Part shown: positions 10,480 through 22,700 of the stretch, in pieces
How the letters are laid out: every line of letters starts with the position of its first letter
Position numbering within the stretch: position 1 is the first letter of the stretch
DNA from: Serratia symbiotica
Lineage (GTDB): Bacteria; Pseudomonadota; Gammaproteobacteria; Enterobacterales; Enterobacteriaceae
Assembly (NCBI GenBank): GCA_900380265.1
Contig: LR025083.1
Span: 1,674,001 to 1,738,000, forward strand
Direction: 5' to 3'
DNA length: 64,000 nt
Made by a program: the position numbers and the translations under genes
The notes under the pieces: generated by a model
Seen by the model: only the letters and a program-made list of their open reading frames with translations
Told to the model about the DNA's origin: nothing
The model's database searches: none

Positions 10480-10810
10480 ATCAACCCAACAGTGTTAAAA
10501 ACCAATAACGCAACTTGGCCGGCCAAAAAGAGCTATTAACGATAACACCAAAGGATAGTAAGCATAAAACGAATTAACCAATATCTTGACGCCCTAATAT
10601 GTTCACCTTAAAGACCGCAGTAAAGCATAAGACATGGAGAATTTACCTTCTCACACTTTAAATCGGTTTGACCCATCTCATACAACCAGTCTAACTATTT
10701 TCTAATGATACCGACTAGCACCTCACCAACGGGATCAACAGACTTTTTACTATCACGCCCAGCAAACTGATCAGGATTAAAGAGATAGCTAGATTATAAT
10801 GGATTTTATA
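10480..10810 (-). pseudogene. wzyE: wzyE remnant (common antigen polymerase), C-terminal part
   Basis: WzyE polymerises common-antigen trisaccharides at the periplasmic face. On the minus strand near 10691 the frame DWLYEMGQTDLKCEK matches DWLYELGNREPNRYK. Just upstream LILISLLGVIV and LLIPLV match TLIGSLVVMG and LFIPLG. Stops and frameshifts follow. It lies upstream of wecG on the same strand, as in the wec operon. Only the last third of the gene is recognisable. Confidence 0.77.
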
Positions 10811-13800
10811 GTGCTGATAAGATTAAGTGATTAGTGGGTATGACCCTAGGTAGAAGTGGCTTTCAAAAGCAAGCGCACGCTGAAATACTCAACTAAGTAT
10901 TTAAAAACTAGGTTTGTTTTATCTCTTCTTATTGAATTATCTTACATTGGTGAGGATCGACTAGCATTACCAGAACCAACTTTACTAGCGATCATGTCTC
11001 TTACTAAATGCCCTCAATTCTATGAGTAGAATATAAGCATTAGTAATTAATATAAACATCCAGTTAATCCTGCGGATTAACCAATATAGCACTATCAATA
11101 CCTTTTCAGAATGTAGTTGAAGGACTCACTAAGGTGCAGGTGGAATACCTTGGTATATACCACGTCTAGAGACGGATAATGACGGTTGCGATTTCCGTAA
11201 GCGCACTGTAAATATACCAAGGTATGGTACCTAAACTTTTCAAGGCTTTCAAGTTAACAGAATCATCTTTTCTAGCGACACAACGGATAAAGCTGCGATC
11301 ACTGACGCTCAATGGAGTAAGCCTGAATAACTCTAGTCGCATATTTAAAATAAGTTATCAGCTGCTGTATTGCCAATACAAAAGATATTTCCTACGACAT
11401 ACCTACCGAAATACATTCTAACGGGAGGTTACGTCGGCGCCACATGATACATCGCTAAATAATTAGTTAGTCCATTATTTCTTTCCTTTTCTATCCTGAA
11501 TAGACATCAGCTGTATTTAAACTCACTGCTAAATGTTAGGCGTAACATACGCTGAGGGAACGCCAACAGGCTATCCTAGTGTGGGATATGACTATGCACG
11601 AAAAGTAGATCCACCTTAACCGCTTTAATTACACTTTTCAAACATCCTAGAATACCGCAGGCGATTTGACTCGTTCTTTACTTAAGCTCATGATCTTTAG
11701 ATGATGATCTGGTATTTCGGAACATAGCCTAAATTGTAATATACGCTAATTCCAATCCTGATCTGTCACGCATACTTCTTATTCAAAATCTTAATCCTGA
11801 AGCCAACCATCTGCTATGGCGGAATTTTAATGCCCTCTTGCCTGTTTACTATGTAAACAGTTAAGCCTTTGAATATTAAATCCATTTAGTTAGTTCAACG
11901 CCGAAGAACGCCTACGAATTGGATATCTATACACTGATCAATGATCGGTATTACTTTATACAGGTTGGTGCACAGAAGTAATGCCTGCCCAACCAATCAA
12001 CCATATATACTCAGAATTATCAACCAAATACCCGCCGCTGTCTACTATGTCACCGATTATTCTGACGCTCGTCTATAACACTCAGTCTGAACCTTTTCCA
12101 CAACTTGGGCAGATATGCAATATTCTCAGCATTACGTTTCTAGTAGCACTCCAGATCGTGGCTGCTTAGCCTCTTACAAGCTTGCCAGCTGTACCTCTTT
12201 GCCAAGCTAGAAAAGAATCTTACGACTGTCTAAGGTGTCTCAGACGTCTTTGAGTTTTGACACCCTGTGTTACTATTCTTAATTCCCGCTATAAGCTGTT
12301 CATCTCGCGTTGTTAGACTTCATCCTCCATGGATTTTACTATCAGTATAAACCTTGCGTAAGGTGATACACACAACCTACTCACCTTATATCTATTTAGA
12401 TTAAAAGTAGGACAATATCTATCAGAAGCAAAATATTAATCCAGCAGCTAGTTAGGATCCCCCTTCCGTGTCTGCTGAAGGTTTCACACTAATATTTGGT
12501 TGTTTATCGCCACACACTAAAGCTCGATGCTTGTGATCTATTCCTTAAGTATAGAGGCATCCATATTGGTCACCCATACCTGGGGTGCTTTGTAATAATT
12601 ACTTTGCAAACAGAAATTGCGACGTGCATAAAAAGATGTTAATTAAAATTAAATACATTATACGATTCTTCATAAATACTCAGTGGCTCTTAGCACAGAC
12701 TAACTATGCTAATCAATCTAAATCACACAGGAAATATCAGTATAAAAAATAGACTCTTGAGCGCATTTAACGCTGAAAGATCTGTAATAGCGACCAGCAT
12801 CTATTCTTGTTAAATGAATAAGGCACTAGCAGTGCCACTGCTGCTAAAATACTTCAATACCAATAGCTAATGATTCACCATACTAAAATAGTATATAGAG
12901 CACGAATATCAAGTGTGATATCTATAGCTAAAGGGTATTTAGTTAAACAGTTGTTCAGGAATGACTAACTAACACCCCTTATTAAAATATTTGATGTTTA
13001 CCAAGAAGACCGGAACACAGCTTATTACACTGCATTTGATGTTTAATTTCATGCTTAATAAGATAAACACGCTGGATGACATCACCATATAAGTAAAAAA
13101 ATAACACCAACAGCACCCACTTTACAAGAACACTTAATCACTGGCCAAGCACGCAAATGGCCCATCATCCAACTGCCACTCAGCTACGAAAGCGACAGCA
13201 TTGCCTTGCATGAAGCTAAAAGGCATGATAATTTTTATAAATATGTCAGAATTTGCACAGACAAATTCTTACCTCCCGTAATCGCGCATACATAATAAAA
13301 ACCATATCGCTCAGCGAGCTGCTAGTAATCTATAAAGCTGCAGAAGTAAGAGGTAGGATCTTAAATCTAACATAAAAGCATAAGCCAGAAGGCCAAAAAC
13401 ACTCGGTCTCCTAAAAGGAAAATAGATTTAACCTTTTCAAATCAAGAATGTAGGGAACAAGAAAGAAAGCACACTTCAGTATAAACGGAAGATACCAACA
13501 ATCAACACAAGTAATCCCTAATCTCTGTCACAGTAGCTAGCTCTGTTAACAAGACAGTTACGTATCTTCTTTAAAGATAACTAAAGAAAGAAGAGGCAAC
13601 CAGGAATAGAAGCTGGGAGCTCATAGTAACTACGTTCAGAGTGAAGAAATGTTCGTATAAGAGCAGGCGATTCTAACTTCATCAATCAGAAAGTCATACC
13701 ATGAGCGCAATATCTTATAGAATTTTATACAGTCACACTGATTCGACCCTCTTATTTTCTGGTTATCTAATAACTTAACAGGGCTAACGTAGAAAAAACC

Positions 13801-13890
13801 GATAACATGTTATTCACCGTCAGTAATATCTGCCAGTTGCTTCGCAGAATCAACCTACTTGCATAAAATGTTACTTGACGTATCCAACAG
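10811..13890. other. decayed remainder of the wec (common antigen) region
   Basis: About 3.1 kb with no gene I can support. In E. coli the space between rho and wzyE holds wecA, wzzE, wecB, wecC, rffG, rffH, wecD, wecE, wzxE and wecF (about 10 kb), so most of it has been deleted. Immediately after rho a possible wecA start survives only as a few hydrophobic codons, too weak to call. Open frames of 62-65 codons at 11224-11421 and 11981-12169 look random. Confidence 0.5.
11145..11225. repeat. 14-base perfect inverted repeat with 53-base spacer
   Basis: ATACCTTGGTATAT at 11145-11158 and its exact complement ATATACCAAGGTAT at 11212-11225. The arms are themselves partly palindromic (ATACCttGGTAT). 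Probably a chance or relic operator-like structure in dead DNA. Confidence 0.7.
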
Positions 13891-13893
13891 CAG

Positions 13894-13925
13894 CGAGAAA
13901 GCCACAACAGGCCGTGGCTTTCTCG
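13894..13925 (-). terminator. hairpin 12 bases after rho
   Basis: CGAGAAAGCCAC pairs perfectly with GTGGCTTTCTCG across an 8-base loop, just downstream of the rho stop on the minus strand. No run of T follows, so it may act as an mRNA 3'-end stabiliser or a weak terminator. Confidence 0.6.
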
Positions 13926-13936
13926 AAATGTACAGA

Positions 13937-15196
13937 TTATGAGCGTTTCATCATACCGAAGAATTCATTATTGGTTTTGGTCATTGCTAATTTATTAATA
14001 AGGAACTCCATCACATCGATCTCGCCCATTGGGTGGATGATTTTACGCAGGATCCACATTTTCTGCAATTCTTCAGAAGTAGTGAGCAACTCTTCTTTAC
14101 GCGTACCAGATCGATTGTAGTCTATAGCCGGGAAGACACGCTTCTCAGCGATTTTACGCGCCAGTTGTAATTCCATATTACCAGTACCTTTAAACTCTTC
14201 GTAGATAACTTCATCCATTTTCGAACCAGTATCGACCAGTGCTGTGGCAATAATAGTTAAGCTACCGCCTTCTTCAACATTACGCGCCGCGCCAAAGAAA
14301 CGCTTAGGTCGATGCAAAGCATTGGCATCCACCCCCCCCGTCAGCACCTTGCCTGAAGCGGGAACTACGGTGTTATAAGCACGCGCCAGACGGGTGATAG
14401 AGTCAAGCAAGATGATCACATCTTTCTTGTGCTCCACGAGACGTTTGGCTTTCTCAATGACCATGTCTGCTACCTGCACATGCCGAGAGGCTGGCTCATC
14501 GAAAGTGGAAGCGATTACTTCGCCTTTTACTAGGCGCTGCATTTCAGTCACTTCTTCTGGACGTTCATCAATCAATAAAACCATCAGTACGCAATCTGGG
14601 TGATTGTAAGCAATACTTTGTGCGATATTCTGCAACAGCATGGTTTTACCGGCTTTTGGCGGCGCAACGATCAATCCACGCTGACCACGGCCGATCGGTG
14701 CTGCCAAATCCAATACACGTGCTGTTAAGTCTTCTGTTGACCCGTTGCCTCGTTCCATTCGCAGACGTGAATTAGCATGTAACGGGGTTAAGTTTTCAAA
14801 CAGGATCTTGCTACGAGCATTTTCCGGTTGATCATAGTTCACCTCGTTAACTTTCAACAGAGCAAAGTAGCGCTCGCCTTCTTTTGGAGGCCTAATTTTA
14901 CCGGAAATGGTGTCGCCTGTACGGAGGTTGAAACGCCGTATTTGGCTAGGGGATACATAAATGTCATCAGGGCCTGCTAAGTAGGAACTATCTCCGGAAC
15001 GGAGGAACCCAAATCCATCCTGCAAGATCTCTAGCACACCATCTCCGAAGATATCTTCTCCGCTTTTCGCATGCTGCTTCAGAATGGAAAATATAATGTC
15101 CTGCTTACGCAGGCGAGCCAGATTTTCTAGCCCCATATTTTCCCCAAGAATAATTAGATCAGAAACTGGCGTATTCTTTAATTCGGTAAGATTCAT
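13937..15196 (-). CDS. rho: Transcription termination factor Rho
   Basis: Hexameric RNA-dependent ATPase that ends transcription of untranslated RNA. 419 residues, the same as E. coli. The RNA-binding domain has the RNP1-like DGFGFLRS (about 60-67); Walker A is APPKAGKT (about 178-185); Walker B lies in [13 protein letters not shown]; and the R-loop region is [12 protein letters not shown]. The N-terminus [15 protein letters not shown] supports the ATG at 15196. A run of eight G on the coding strand (14332-14339) encodes the conserved TGGV and is a slippage-prone site. The upstream gene is trxA, as in E. coli. In a genome full of untranslated pseudogene DNA, Rho would have an unusually large load of antisense and junk transcripts (inference). 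Confidence 0.98.
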   Translation of the reverse strand: MNLTELKNTPVSDLIILGENMGLENLARLRKQDIIFSILKQHAKSGEDIFGDGVLEILQDGFGFLRSGDSSYLAGPDDIYVSPSQIRRFNLRTGDTISGKIRPPKEGERYFALLKVNEVNYDQPENARSKILFENLTPLHANSRLRMERGNGSTEDLTARVLDLAAPIGRGQRGLIVAPPKAGKTMLLQNIAQSIAYNHPDCVLMVLLIDERPEEVTEMQRLVKGEVIASTFDEPASRHVQVADMVIEKAKRLVEHKKDVIILLDSITRLARAYNTVVPASGKVLTGGVDANALHRPKRFFGAARNVEEGGSLTIIATALVDTGSKMDEVIYEEFKGTGNMELQLARKIAEKRVFPAIDYNRSGTRKEELLTTSEELQKMWILRKIIHPMGEIDVMEFLINKLAMTKTNNEFFGMMKRS

Positions 15197-15535
15197 AGTG
15201 GTAGGTTCTTAAACTCGGGATATGCCTCGAACTTTTATCGTGAATGGTATGGCAGCACGAGGCGTGCCTGCTGACTGGACGTTCGATCACCGCGTGCTTA
15301 CCTATCGCGCTAAGAAATGGCTTAGATGGAGTGCATGCATTGCGATCATGGTTTCAGATCGAAAGTATCTAAAATTGATTTTGCAAACCCATTTGATCCA
15401 TAAAAACGGGCTAGGCTTATTTGCTTTGAAGACCGATGCTTCAACAAAGATTGAAGTTTAGATTCAAATTATTTAGATTTAAAACTTCGGGCAAGTTCTG
15501 TTTGGAGAGTACGTAAAGTTAACATGCTTCTTGAC
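15197..15535 (-). other. rho leader region
   Basis: About 340 bases between the trxA hairpin and the rho start. In E. coli this interval carries the rhoL leader peptide and the promoter used for Rho autoregulation by attenuation. I could not recognise rhoL here. An open frame of 79 codons on the plus strand (15222-15461) is antisense to the leader and has no recognised homology. Confidence 0.45.
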
Positions 15536-15572
15536 AGGCGTCTAGAGATGAATTGCACTTCGCTAGACGCCT
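15536..15572 (-). terminator. hairpin after trxA
   Basis: AGGCGTCTAG and CTAGACGCCT form a perfect 10-base stem 20 bases after the trxA stop. The T-tract is poor, so termination strength is uncertain. Confidence 0.6.
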
Positions 15573-15592
15573 AATATTTTCTTGCTGCCTAA

Positions 15593-15919
15593 TTACAAAT
15601 TCCCGTTCAGAAAATCTTTAAGTTGTCCCTTAGATAACGCACCTACCTTGGTCGCGATCTCATCGCCGTTTTTGAAGAGCAAAAATGCAGGGATGCCACG
15701 GATACCGTACTTAGGGGGGGTGTCCGGGTTCTGATCGATATTCAGCTTGGTGATAGTGATTTTTCCAGCGAATTCTTCAGCAATCTCATCTAGAATCGGG
15801 GACATTATTTTGCATGGTCCACACCATTCAGCCCAAAAATCGACTAGTACTGGCCCTTGAACTTTTAGCACCTTGCTCTCGAAAGTATTATCAGTCAGGT
15901 GAATAATTTTATCGCTCAT
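15593..15919 (-). CDS. trxA: Thioredoxin 1
   Basis: Small cytoplasmic dithiol oxidoreductase that reduces protein disulfides, ribonucleotide reductase and methionine sulfoxide reductases. 108 residues; the active site WCGPC (about 32-36) and the cis-proline loop GIRGIPAF are intact. A good ribosome site (GGAGGA) precedes the ATG at 15919. A C7 homopolymer on the coding strand (15714-15720) encodes TPPK, where E. coli has TAPK. It is divergent from the rhlB relic and upstream of rho, the ancestral arrangement. Confidence 0.98.
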   Translation of the reverse strand: MSDKIIHLTDNTFESKVLKVQGPVLVDFWAEWCGPCKIMSPILDEIAEEFAGKITITKLNIDQNPDTPPKYGIRGIPAFLLFKNGDEIATKVGALSKGQLKDFLNGNL

Positions 15920-15994
15920 TTTATCCTCCAGAGTGTTAGATGTGCCTTGTTTTATTTAGAATTACCAACTCAAGGTGCTTCTACTTCACCATAT

Positions 15995-16210
15995 TTATTG
16001 CAATAGAAGTACTCTTTCAAACTAAGAGTTAAATGATATATTTTTATATAATATCAAAAACTGGACTAACCAAAATTTTCCAAACAATACCTTATTTCTA
16101 TGTTCCCTTGCCTCTGAGCCTATGGCCAGCCATAGCTCAAACTTTTTTATTTCAATTGCTTGCGGACGTAGTGCCCGGGCACACTTTAGCTTAACTCCTA
16201 CCGTGCACGA
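15995..16210 (+). pseudogene. rhlB: rhlB remnant (DEAD-box RNA helicase), 5' part
   Basis: RhlB unwinds RNA in the degradosome. Divergent from trxA, the plus strand reads NFPNNTLFLCSL, corresponding to GFHNCTPIQALAL, followed by LPLSLWPAIAQT, which matches LPLTLAGRDVAGQAQT with a small deletion. The GTGKT of Walker A is gone. Beyond 16210 I cannot follow it. Position and orientation relative to trxA match E. coli exactly. With RhlB dead, DeaD is the only DEAD-box helicase visible in this window. Confidence 0.7.
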
Positions 16211-17760
16211 GTGCATACAAATCAAGCACAATAATCCCCAGACCAACCAGCGCTGATTATATTTATAATCGCGCCAGCAAAAGTGAGCTGGCTATGCAAA
16301 TCTATTAAAGTGATGCCATCACCATCCTACGTTTGGATCTAGTATAGATATATAAGAAATAGCGACGACACACGACTACAAGTGATCAAACACAGCGTGG
16401 ATGTTCTCCTTGGTACCCTAGTTGTGTAACCGACTATTTAAATCAAACCTGCATGAATTTGAGTGTGATTCAAATTGTAGGCTTGATGAAAGTGATCCTA
16501 TTCACAATACGTACTTTATTAAAACTATCCTCAGTCTGTATAGCTGTATCCCTGCAATTAACCAAGACGTGAGATATAGGGCTCTGCTCGTTTACCTTAG
16601 CGGGCCATGGATTGGCCTTAAACAGCTCAACCACTGAAGATTTCAAGAAACACCATGTATCTTTTGATGAAGGAAACTGTGTCAGCTAAGGCGGCTATTC
16701 ACATAATAGCAACCACAACACCCTATTATATTTGCCAATACCAAATACCGCTCTGGAAACATCTTTAGATACCTGTGTATTGATGCTCAGTGCACTCACT
16801 TTCTCCCTGGCCAAGCCGCGCAGAAAGCAGTTGCGCATTCTTAATGATTTTACTGATTTACAACTTCTATTTGTAGTTACTAGCAATATCACATACATAC
16901 TCTACATATGTAACTTGGCCGTCCACGTATTACCTATAATCTACCTGATTATTAGAAGATTATGGTCGCTGTCTTGTCAGCACCAGCACCGATACCAGAA
17001 ACGTTCATTCTATCAGTCTAGTCTGCGAAAACTAGACACTTAACCTACTAGTGATCGCAGTCTATACTATTCTTAAATTTCCAGTAAGACAGTGTAATGG
17101 CAATGCTTTCTGACTACACTCGCAACAGTACACCAAGTAACACCCTGAAAGTAGAAATAATCTGAGTAGCAACTCAGTGCGACTTCGAATCCAGTACACC
17201 GTACAGCAATTAAAAATACCCAAGCTAATCACCCAATATTTTACAATTTTCATCAAAGTAATGCACTTATTAATACACTGGTCACTGCCGGCAAAAAATG
17301 CGACCAATACCTATGAATTATGCACGGGACCGATGATAAACTGCCAACTTCAGTCAGACCTCTTCAGATTTCTACATTGGTTAAAAAATCTTCTATATTC
17401 TGGTAACAGATGAAGTGGCCAAAATATAGTGATTATTCACATATTTAGACCAAAATATGCATTTTGAAAACTAGTGCCGTCAGCAGACTTTCTGTTCTAC
17501 CAATTTATATAATCTGGAAGCTGTGTTTAAAGGTGTGCTTCGAACTCTTTCAGGGTATTCCACTCGAATAAATTATCCATGACTAAACGTCCATAACCAA
17601 TATCGTGGAAGTAAGGCAGCTGTTTTATCACACCGTCAGGAAAAAACTAGCAGGCTACAATCGATATTGAGTGATCGATTTCATCATCGGCAGAAGGGCG
17701 TTGATACCTGAAGCAAGAAACTATAAAATCAAATCAATACAATCATAAGCTATATTTCGC
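16211..17760. other. decayed stretch where the rest of rhlB and gppA would lie
   Basis: About 1.55 kb, no supported gene. Plus-strand open frames of 71-103 codons (16422-16637, 16732-17043, 17177-17413) have no recognised motif and are probably random. Near 17530-17640 the minus strand keeps about 30 codons ending FEAHL then stop, in a protein-like run that I cannot identify. Confidence 0.5.
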
Positions 17761-17764
17761 CTCT

Positions 17765-19752
17765 TATTCTGCCTTTCGTCTTTGACGCATACTAGCTGGG
17801 CGAAACTATTAACTAAATGACTCTGCCCTTTCTGCATACGCTGTTCTGCTCAATCATATTAGCTTCGGTTTCCAACTTCAGATCTCCTTTCGGTAACTCA
17901 AACCCGACTGGTTTGAAGTCAAACGAGGTCACCACATTAGAGTCGTTCACGGCACAAGCTAAAAATCAGTGTTTTTGGCTCAAGTAATTCACACTGGCCA
18001 AACCCCAGTATGCATTCATATTACCATCATCAATGCTGCTATGATATGGCAATAAGTCTCTATCATCCTAACCAGGAGCACATAGAGAAATTATAAATCC
18101 TTTGAAGTGTACAAAATCATCAGGCTAACCTGATCTTTTCCCGCTTCCCACCTTTCTCTCATATCACGAAAGGTGAAACAGATGACTGCCTGATTTAACG
18201 TCAGCGATTCTTCCAAATTGCTGCGTACTCATATTCCTGTCACGCGAGCTAACTCGCGTATTAAACTTTTCATACGAATCCGAGAACTGTACGATTAGGG
18301 ATATTCTATGATTGACTTTGTATAAATACCGTAGATCAGATCACGCACTCCTGTCACCTGATCAGGCTCGGAAAGCTTCCCAATACCGACATTCCCTGAG
18401 TAAAAACGCTGCAATGATTCTAGTCCACGACCTTTTAAATACTACCTAAGGCCCAAATCGGAGCTAGCACGGATCAAACTCTTATTACACTGATAAACCC
18501 ACTCACCTAAGTGTTCTAATGTAGCCATAGCAATTTCACGATGAGGTGCTCCTCATAATACACAATAAAGTACTATCATCCTCAAGGTTGGTCAACACTC
18601 TGCAGATAGATCGGCAAATCCTTTATGTCTAGTTTCGAGAAAAACAAAATGATTCCAGAAATTTTTAGGATATTCGGTTCTGTTCGAGCATCTTCGAACA
18701 AGCGAGACTGGTTGTCGCCCCAATGGGCGATTACATAATCTCCATATCTTCTTTTCTACAAAGTGGTAGGTTGTCAACTCTCTAGCATCCGCTCAGTTTC
18801 ATTGTCTTCATTAGACAAACTGGCTAATTACTTTTAGTTCTTCACCATAATCTAGCCTGAAATAGTCGTTTTTTAAAAACCTGAGGTTATTTGAGATCAA
18901 ATGTTCGCTGCTTGTAAAATACACTTGCTAGCGCAGTGATTTTCTCCATTTTAATAATTCGTATCAAAAAAATTGTCGTGTAAAACCTCGAATTCTGTGA
19001 CTATTTCCTTTACCCACAATAGGTCGACTAGTCATTGTCAGCAACTGCTGTACAGCACGAGTGGTTTCCCTCTAACACTTTCAGTCATTCATATTGGGGT
19101 GATGTTAGTATCTTAATATTCGTCCACTAGCAAATAGTGGATGCGCTATTCCCAGAACGGTTGCCTCTTAAGTATACCTCAATGATAGCGTTGGCGACAG
19201 AAGCACAGATCATCGAAATTCAGTCCATTGGACGCCCACATATGGACGTAATACATACCATCGTAATGGGCGCAAGCTTGTCTTATATAGAGCTCGCAAG
19301 CCTACCGCTTCTCTTGGATCTACTAGCTCGTGTTCAATGGGAAAGAGCAGAATAAGGTGAGCACTGATGTTTTGTCTTTTGCCAGCCAATTAGGCAGATC
19401 TTTCAGCTATATAAGCTGATCCTGAACATAAAATAATACAACATTGAGTTTTATTTCCAACGCGACCTATTCCTGTGTAAGGGTGTCTAACCCTTAAGTA
19501 TATAAGGTAAAAATCATTAATCCGCAAGCTTTTTTCTCCCATTCTGTGCAACACATCCTTGTTCATCTTGTGTGCAGCCTTATTGGTAAACCTCAATGCA
19601 GTGGTTTTCCTCGCTTGCTAGCCGCAGTAATGGATCACGTAGATAATCTTGTTGGTAATAATACGCCTTTTCCCAAGAGTGAAACCGGCTAACGCAAGAC
19701 AAAGTCTAGTAACGAATTCGATATCTCGTTGTTGGGTGATATTGAATCGCAT
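17765..19752 (-). pseudogene. rep: rep pseudogene (ATP-dependent DNA helicase Rep), nearly full length
   Basis: Rep is a 3'-5' superfamily 1 helicase that clears protein roadblocks ahead of the replisome. Homology runs from MRFNITQQRDIEFVT at 19752, through LALAGFTLGKRRIITNK (for LVLAGAGSGKTRVITNK) and RFTNKAAHKM, then HFVEKKIWRL, REIAMATLEHLGEW, GRGLESLQRF, VRDLIYG and RMQKGQSH near 17850. Walker A GAGSGKT is replaced by GFTLGKR, and at least six stops or frame changes interrupt the gene. Order (trxA, rhlB, gppA, rep) and strand match E. coli. Length is close to the original 2 kb, so it died by small changes rather than deletion. Confidence 0.9.
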
Positions 19753-22700
19753 GGCACTTATTGGTTGACTTAATAAGATGATAGGGATCATAGCACAAAG
19801 CACTGATGAGATTTGTCAGGTATACAATACCTGTGATCTTTTAATCTCTAGCATAGGTAGTTTGATACAGTTAGGTTGCCCATCGATGGATCATTATTAC
19901 AAAGTATCGAACTATATTTAAATCTAATCACAATCCAACCCTGGTCATTCCCCTTTCAGGCTAGTACTTTGCGGTATTGAAATAAATACCTGCTCACGTT
20001 TCCCAGCTAGAGTCCCACCTTGCTGACTTACTGGGATCATGGCCTTAAGAATCAGGAGGTGTGCGTCTAGCTAAAATTTGAAATTAATGCAGGTTAGGTG
20101 CGCTTCAAATAATAGCAAACAACAAAATGAATCAATTTATTGCTAGTCAAGATAATGCGCATTCTTAACTTCATTACGCTCGTGCGAAAATATTCCGGCT
20201 GCTTGTAAAACTAGAAGTTTTGTTGTTTATTTTGGGAGTTTAAACAAGACAGTATAGGTACTTTCTCTATTGTAACAGATATGATCATCCCTGATACTCA
20301 GACTCACTGCCCGACTAACACCTCTTCCGCGACCACATCATCACAGTGCTATACCGTGGCTAAGGTATCCGCATCCCTTTACCTTATGCTGTCTTTCCAA
20401 GATCAAGCACTGCTTACACAACAAAGCAATTTAGCAATCCTTCTGTGATAGGTTTCCTAAAGCTGATTTATGCCTATTCTAGGTCAGCGACTGGTTGCTT
20501 CATAAGCAAGGCAAATCCTCAGAAAGCTATAATCTGAGTTCCTGATGCAATATCTTAAGTATCAAAGCGAATGGGAGGATTAGCGCAACCTCTGATACTG
20601 ATCTAAAACGATCTCCACCAAAACTCTTTCCTGACAATCTCGAGGATTGGAAAATCAGCACATCGGTCTTGTTCTATGAATAGGCGGAAATAGTTTGTTA
20701 TTTTGCTTTTTCTGATTCATCCGGATTAATGAACCCCTCCTCAGGCAAAATATTGTTACGCCCCTTAACTAGCTTACCAACGATAAAGCCCAAGCTAATT
20801 TTCAGATGCTTATGCGGTCTCCCTAGATCGATGGCATATTAGGTACACTGCTATTTATACCCAACCATCAATAACTAGTTACAGCTTCTTGTAACTACTC
20901 TTTCCAGAGTATGCAAAGATGCCTGGACAATACCGCATGAGAAAGATTACTGCACCAGTAGCAGACCAATTTACGCGCATTATAGATTGGATTTTTGAAC
21001 ACATCCCATCTCATACCTACTGTATCTTTCCTCACTAACACTATTTAAATTAGGCGCTGTCGCTGGACGAACTTATGACAACAGCATATTAGCAAGGATG
21101 CTACGTTTGCATTTTAGTGGTAAGAAAACCTCGTTAACTATTTGTCCATACGAAAGGTATTTACTCAGTCGAGTACATACAGCAGAACGGATCCTAGAGG
21201 ATATATCATTGGTGATACATTTCCTCACTTGTTCAATATTAGCCAGCACCCTCAACGGCTAATCGGCTTTTTTATCGACCATCTAGGGATTTTTAGCCGA
21301 TTAATCTACCAGGTATTTTCCAGATTTAGCGGGAAAGTGTCCGTAGATCAATGCCGATACTCATCACCGGCTTGCCGCCGTGCTCTTTGAACCCAGCATT
21401 TTCAAAGATATCGAAAAGTCACATAAAGACATTCTTCAGTAGGTTAAGCACTTATTTAGATAGCTGTGATTTTAACTAGTTATGACATAAGTATTGATAT
21501 GTAGAGATAAAAGGTATTTAATATGTAAAGTTAGTTATCATAGCGCACGAAGTTAAAAAAGAGCAACTCTTCCGGTAACCCTAAGAGACGAGAGGTAACA
21601 AATTGGCAAAGGTGATCTATTTAGAAACTTTAGCAAAGAAACAGTATTAATTCTAAACCAAAATCCGATACCTCGTTTGGTCAATGCTAAATACTGGAGA
21701 ATTGCCCTAACACTCCTTACCAGGCAACGTAAACCTAGCCTAGTTCGTTTTCTTATTATTCAGCCGAACACTGAGTAGTTAATTCTACTACAGCTAGTTT
21801 ATTGACTGGTCAACTTACACATACAAGAATTCTTAGAGAAATAAGTTGCACCAACTGCTAAAGCAACTGGTAATTTAGGACAAAAAACTTTGCATTTACG
21901 TTATCTGTTTAAAACACTTTACAAACCCCGCCTTTTTGTACTTACATTTATAATGTATTCTTATCTAATTACTCTCGGCAGTGCCCCGGCGACACGAAGC
22001 AACCGCCTGAACCAGTACAGTTAGTTAGTAGCGCTAGGGGGCCTTAAGACATAAAGCAGTGAATAGGAAACACTAACACCGCAACCGGTATAGGCACATG
22101 ATCTACCCCATACATTTAACCGATAGCACGATCAAGTATACACCAACCCTTTCCTTCTAGCCTTAGGAGCGGAAAAGCAACGTCTCTCAAATAAAAATCT
22201 AATCAATGATGTGTGTACGCGTATTAATTGCCTCGCAATAAAAACTGACGCCATGCAATAACCAACTAAATCGAGAGCTATCAAGATTTAATGAATAGTC
22301 TGTAGGGATCAGCGAGCTCGCAATTGACCTCTTCAAGTCTAGCTTTGATATTACCTAGGAAGCGAGGTAGGACGAACTTGTAAAAAAGTGAACGGTACAA
22401 TTCATGAATCTTCCTTATTACCGAGAGCGCACGCCATACCTCTAAATACATGCCACCGAGATGGGTCAATAATGACGTGTGTGATGCTAAAAGTCACCTA
22501 TAGGACACTGTATAGAAAATTAAAAATTAACTGATTTTCACCTTGATTGGGTAGTTGGGAACCGCAAAATAGCACCGAACCTGTGAAATGTTGACGATAG
22601 CACACACCCAATAATCTCTTCCGAAAGGATAATCTCCGCTAAACACGGACTCATACCTTTCTTAGGCTACGCTCAGCGTAGATGGCAAGAGTTTTAGTAT

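Noticed and set aside
13700-13890. Possible wecA start just after rho
   Set aside because: Only a short hydrophobic run in the right place; too weak to claim.
15222-15461. 79-codon plus-strand frame between trxA and rho
   Set aside because: No homology recognised, antisense to the rho leader, no ribosome site seen.
16732-17043. 103-codon plus-strand frame
   Set aside because: Has a hydrophobic stretch but no family signature, and lies where gppA should be without matching it.
17530-17640. Protein-like minus-strand run ending FEAHL
   Set aside because: About 30 codons, lies beyond the rep C-terminus, and could not be matched to any expected neighbour.
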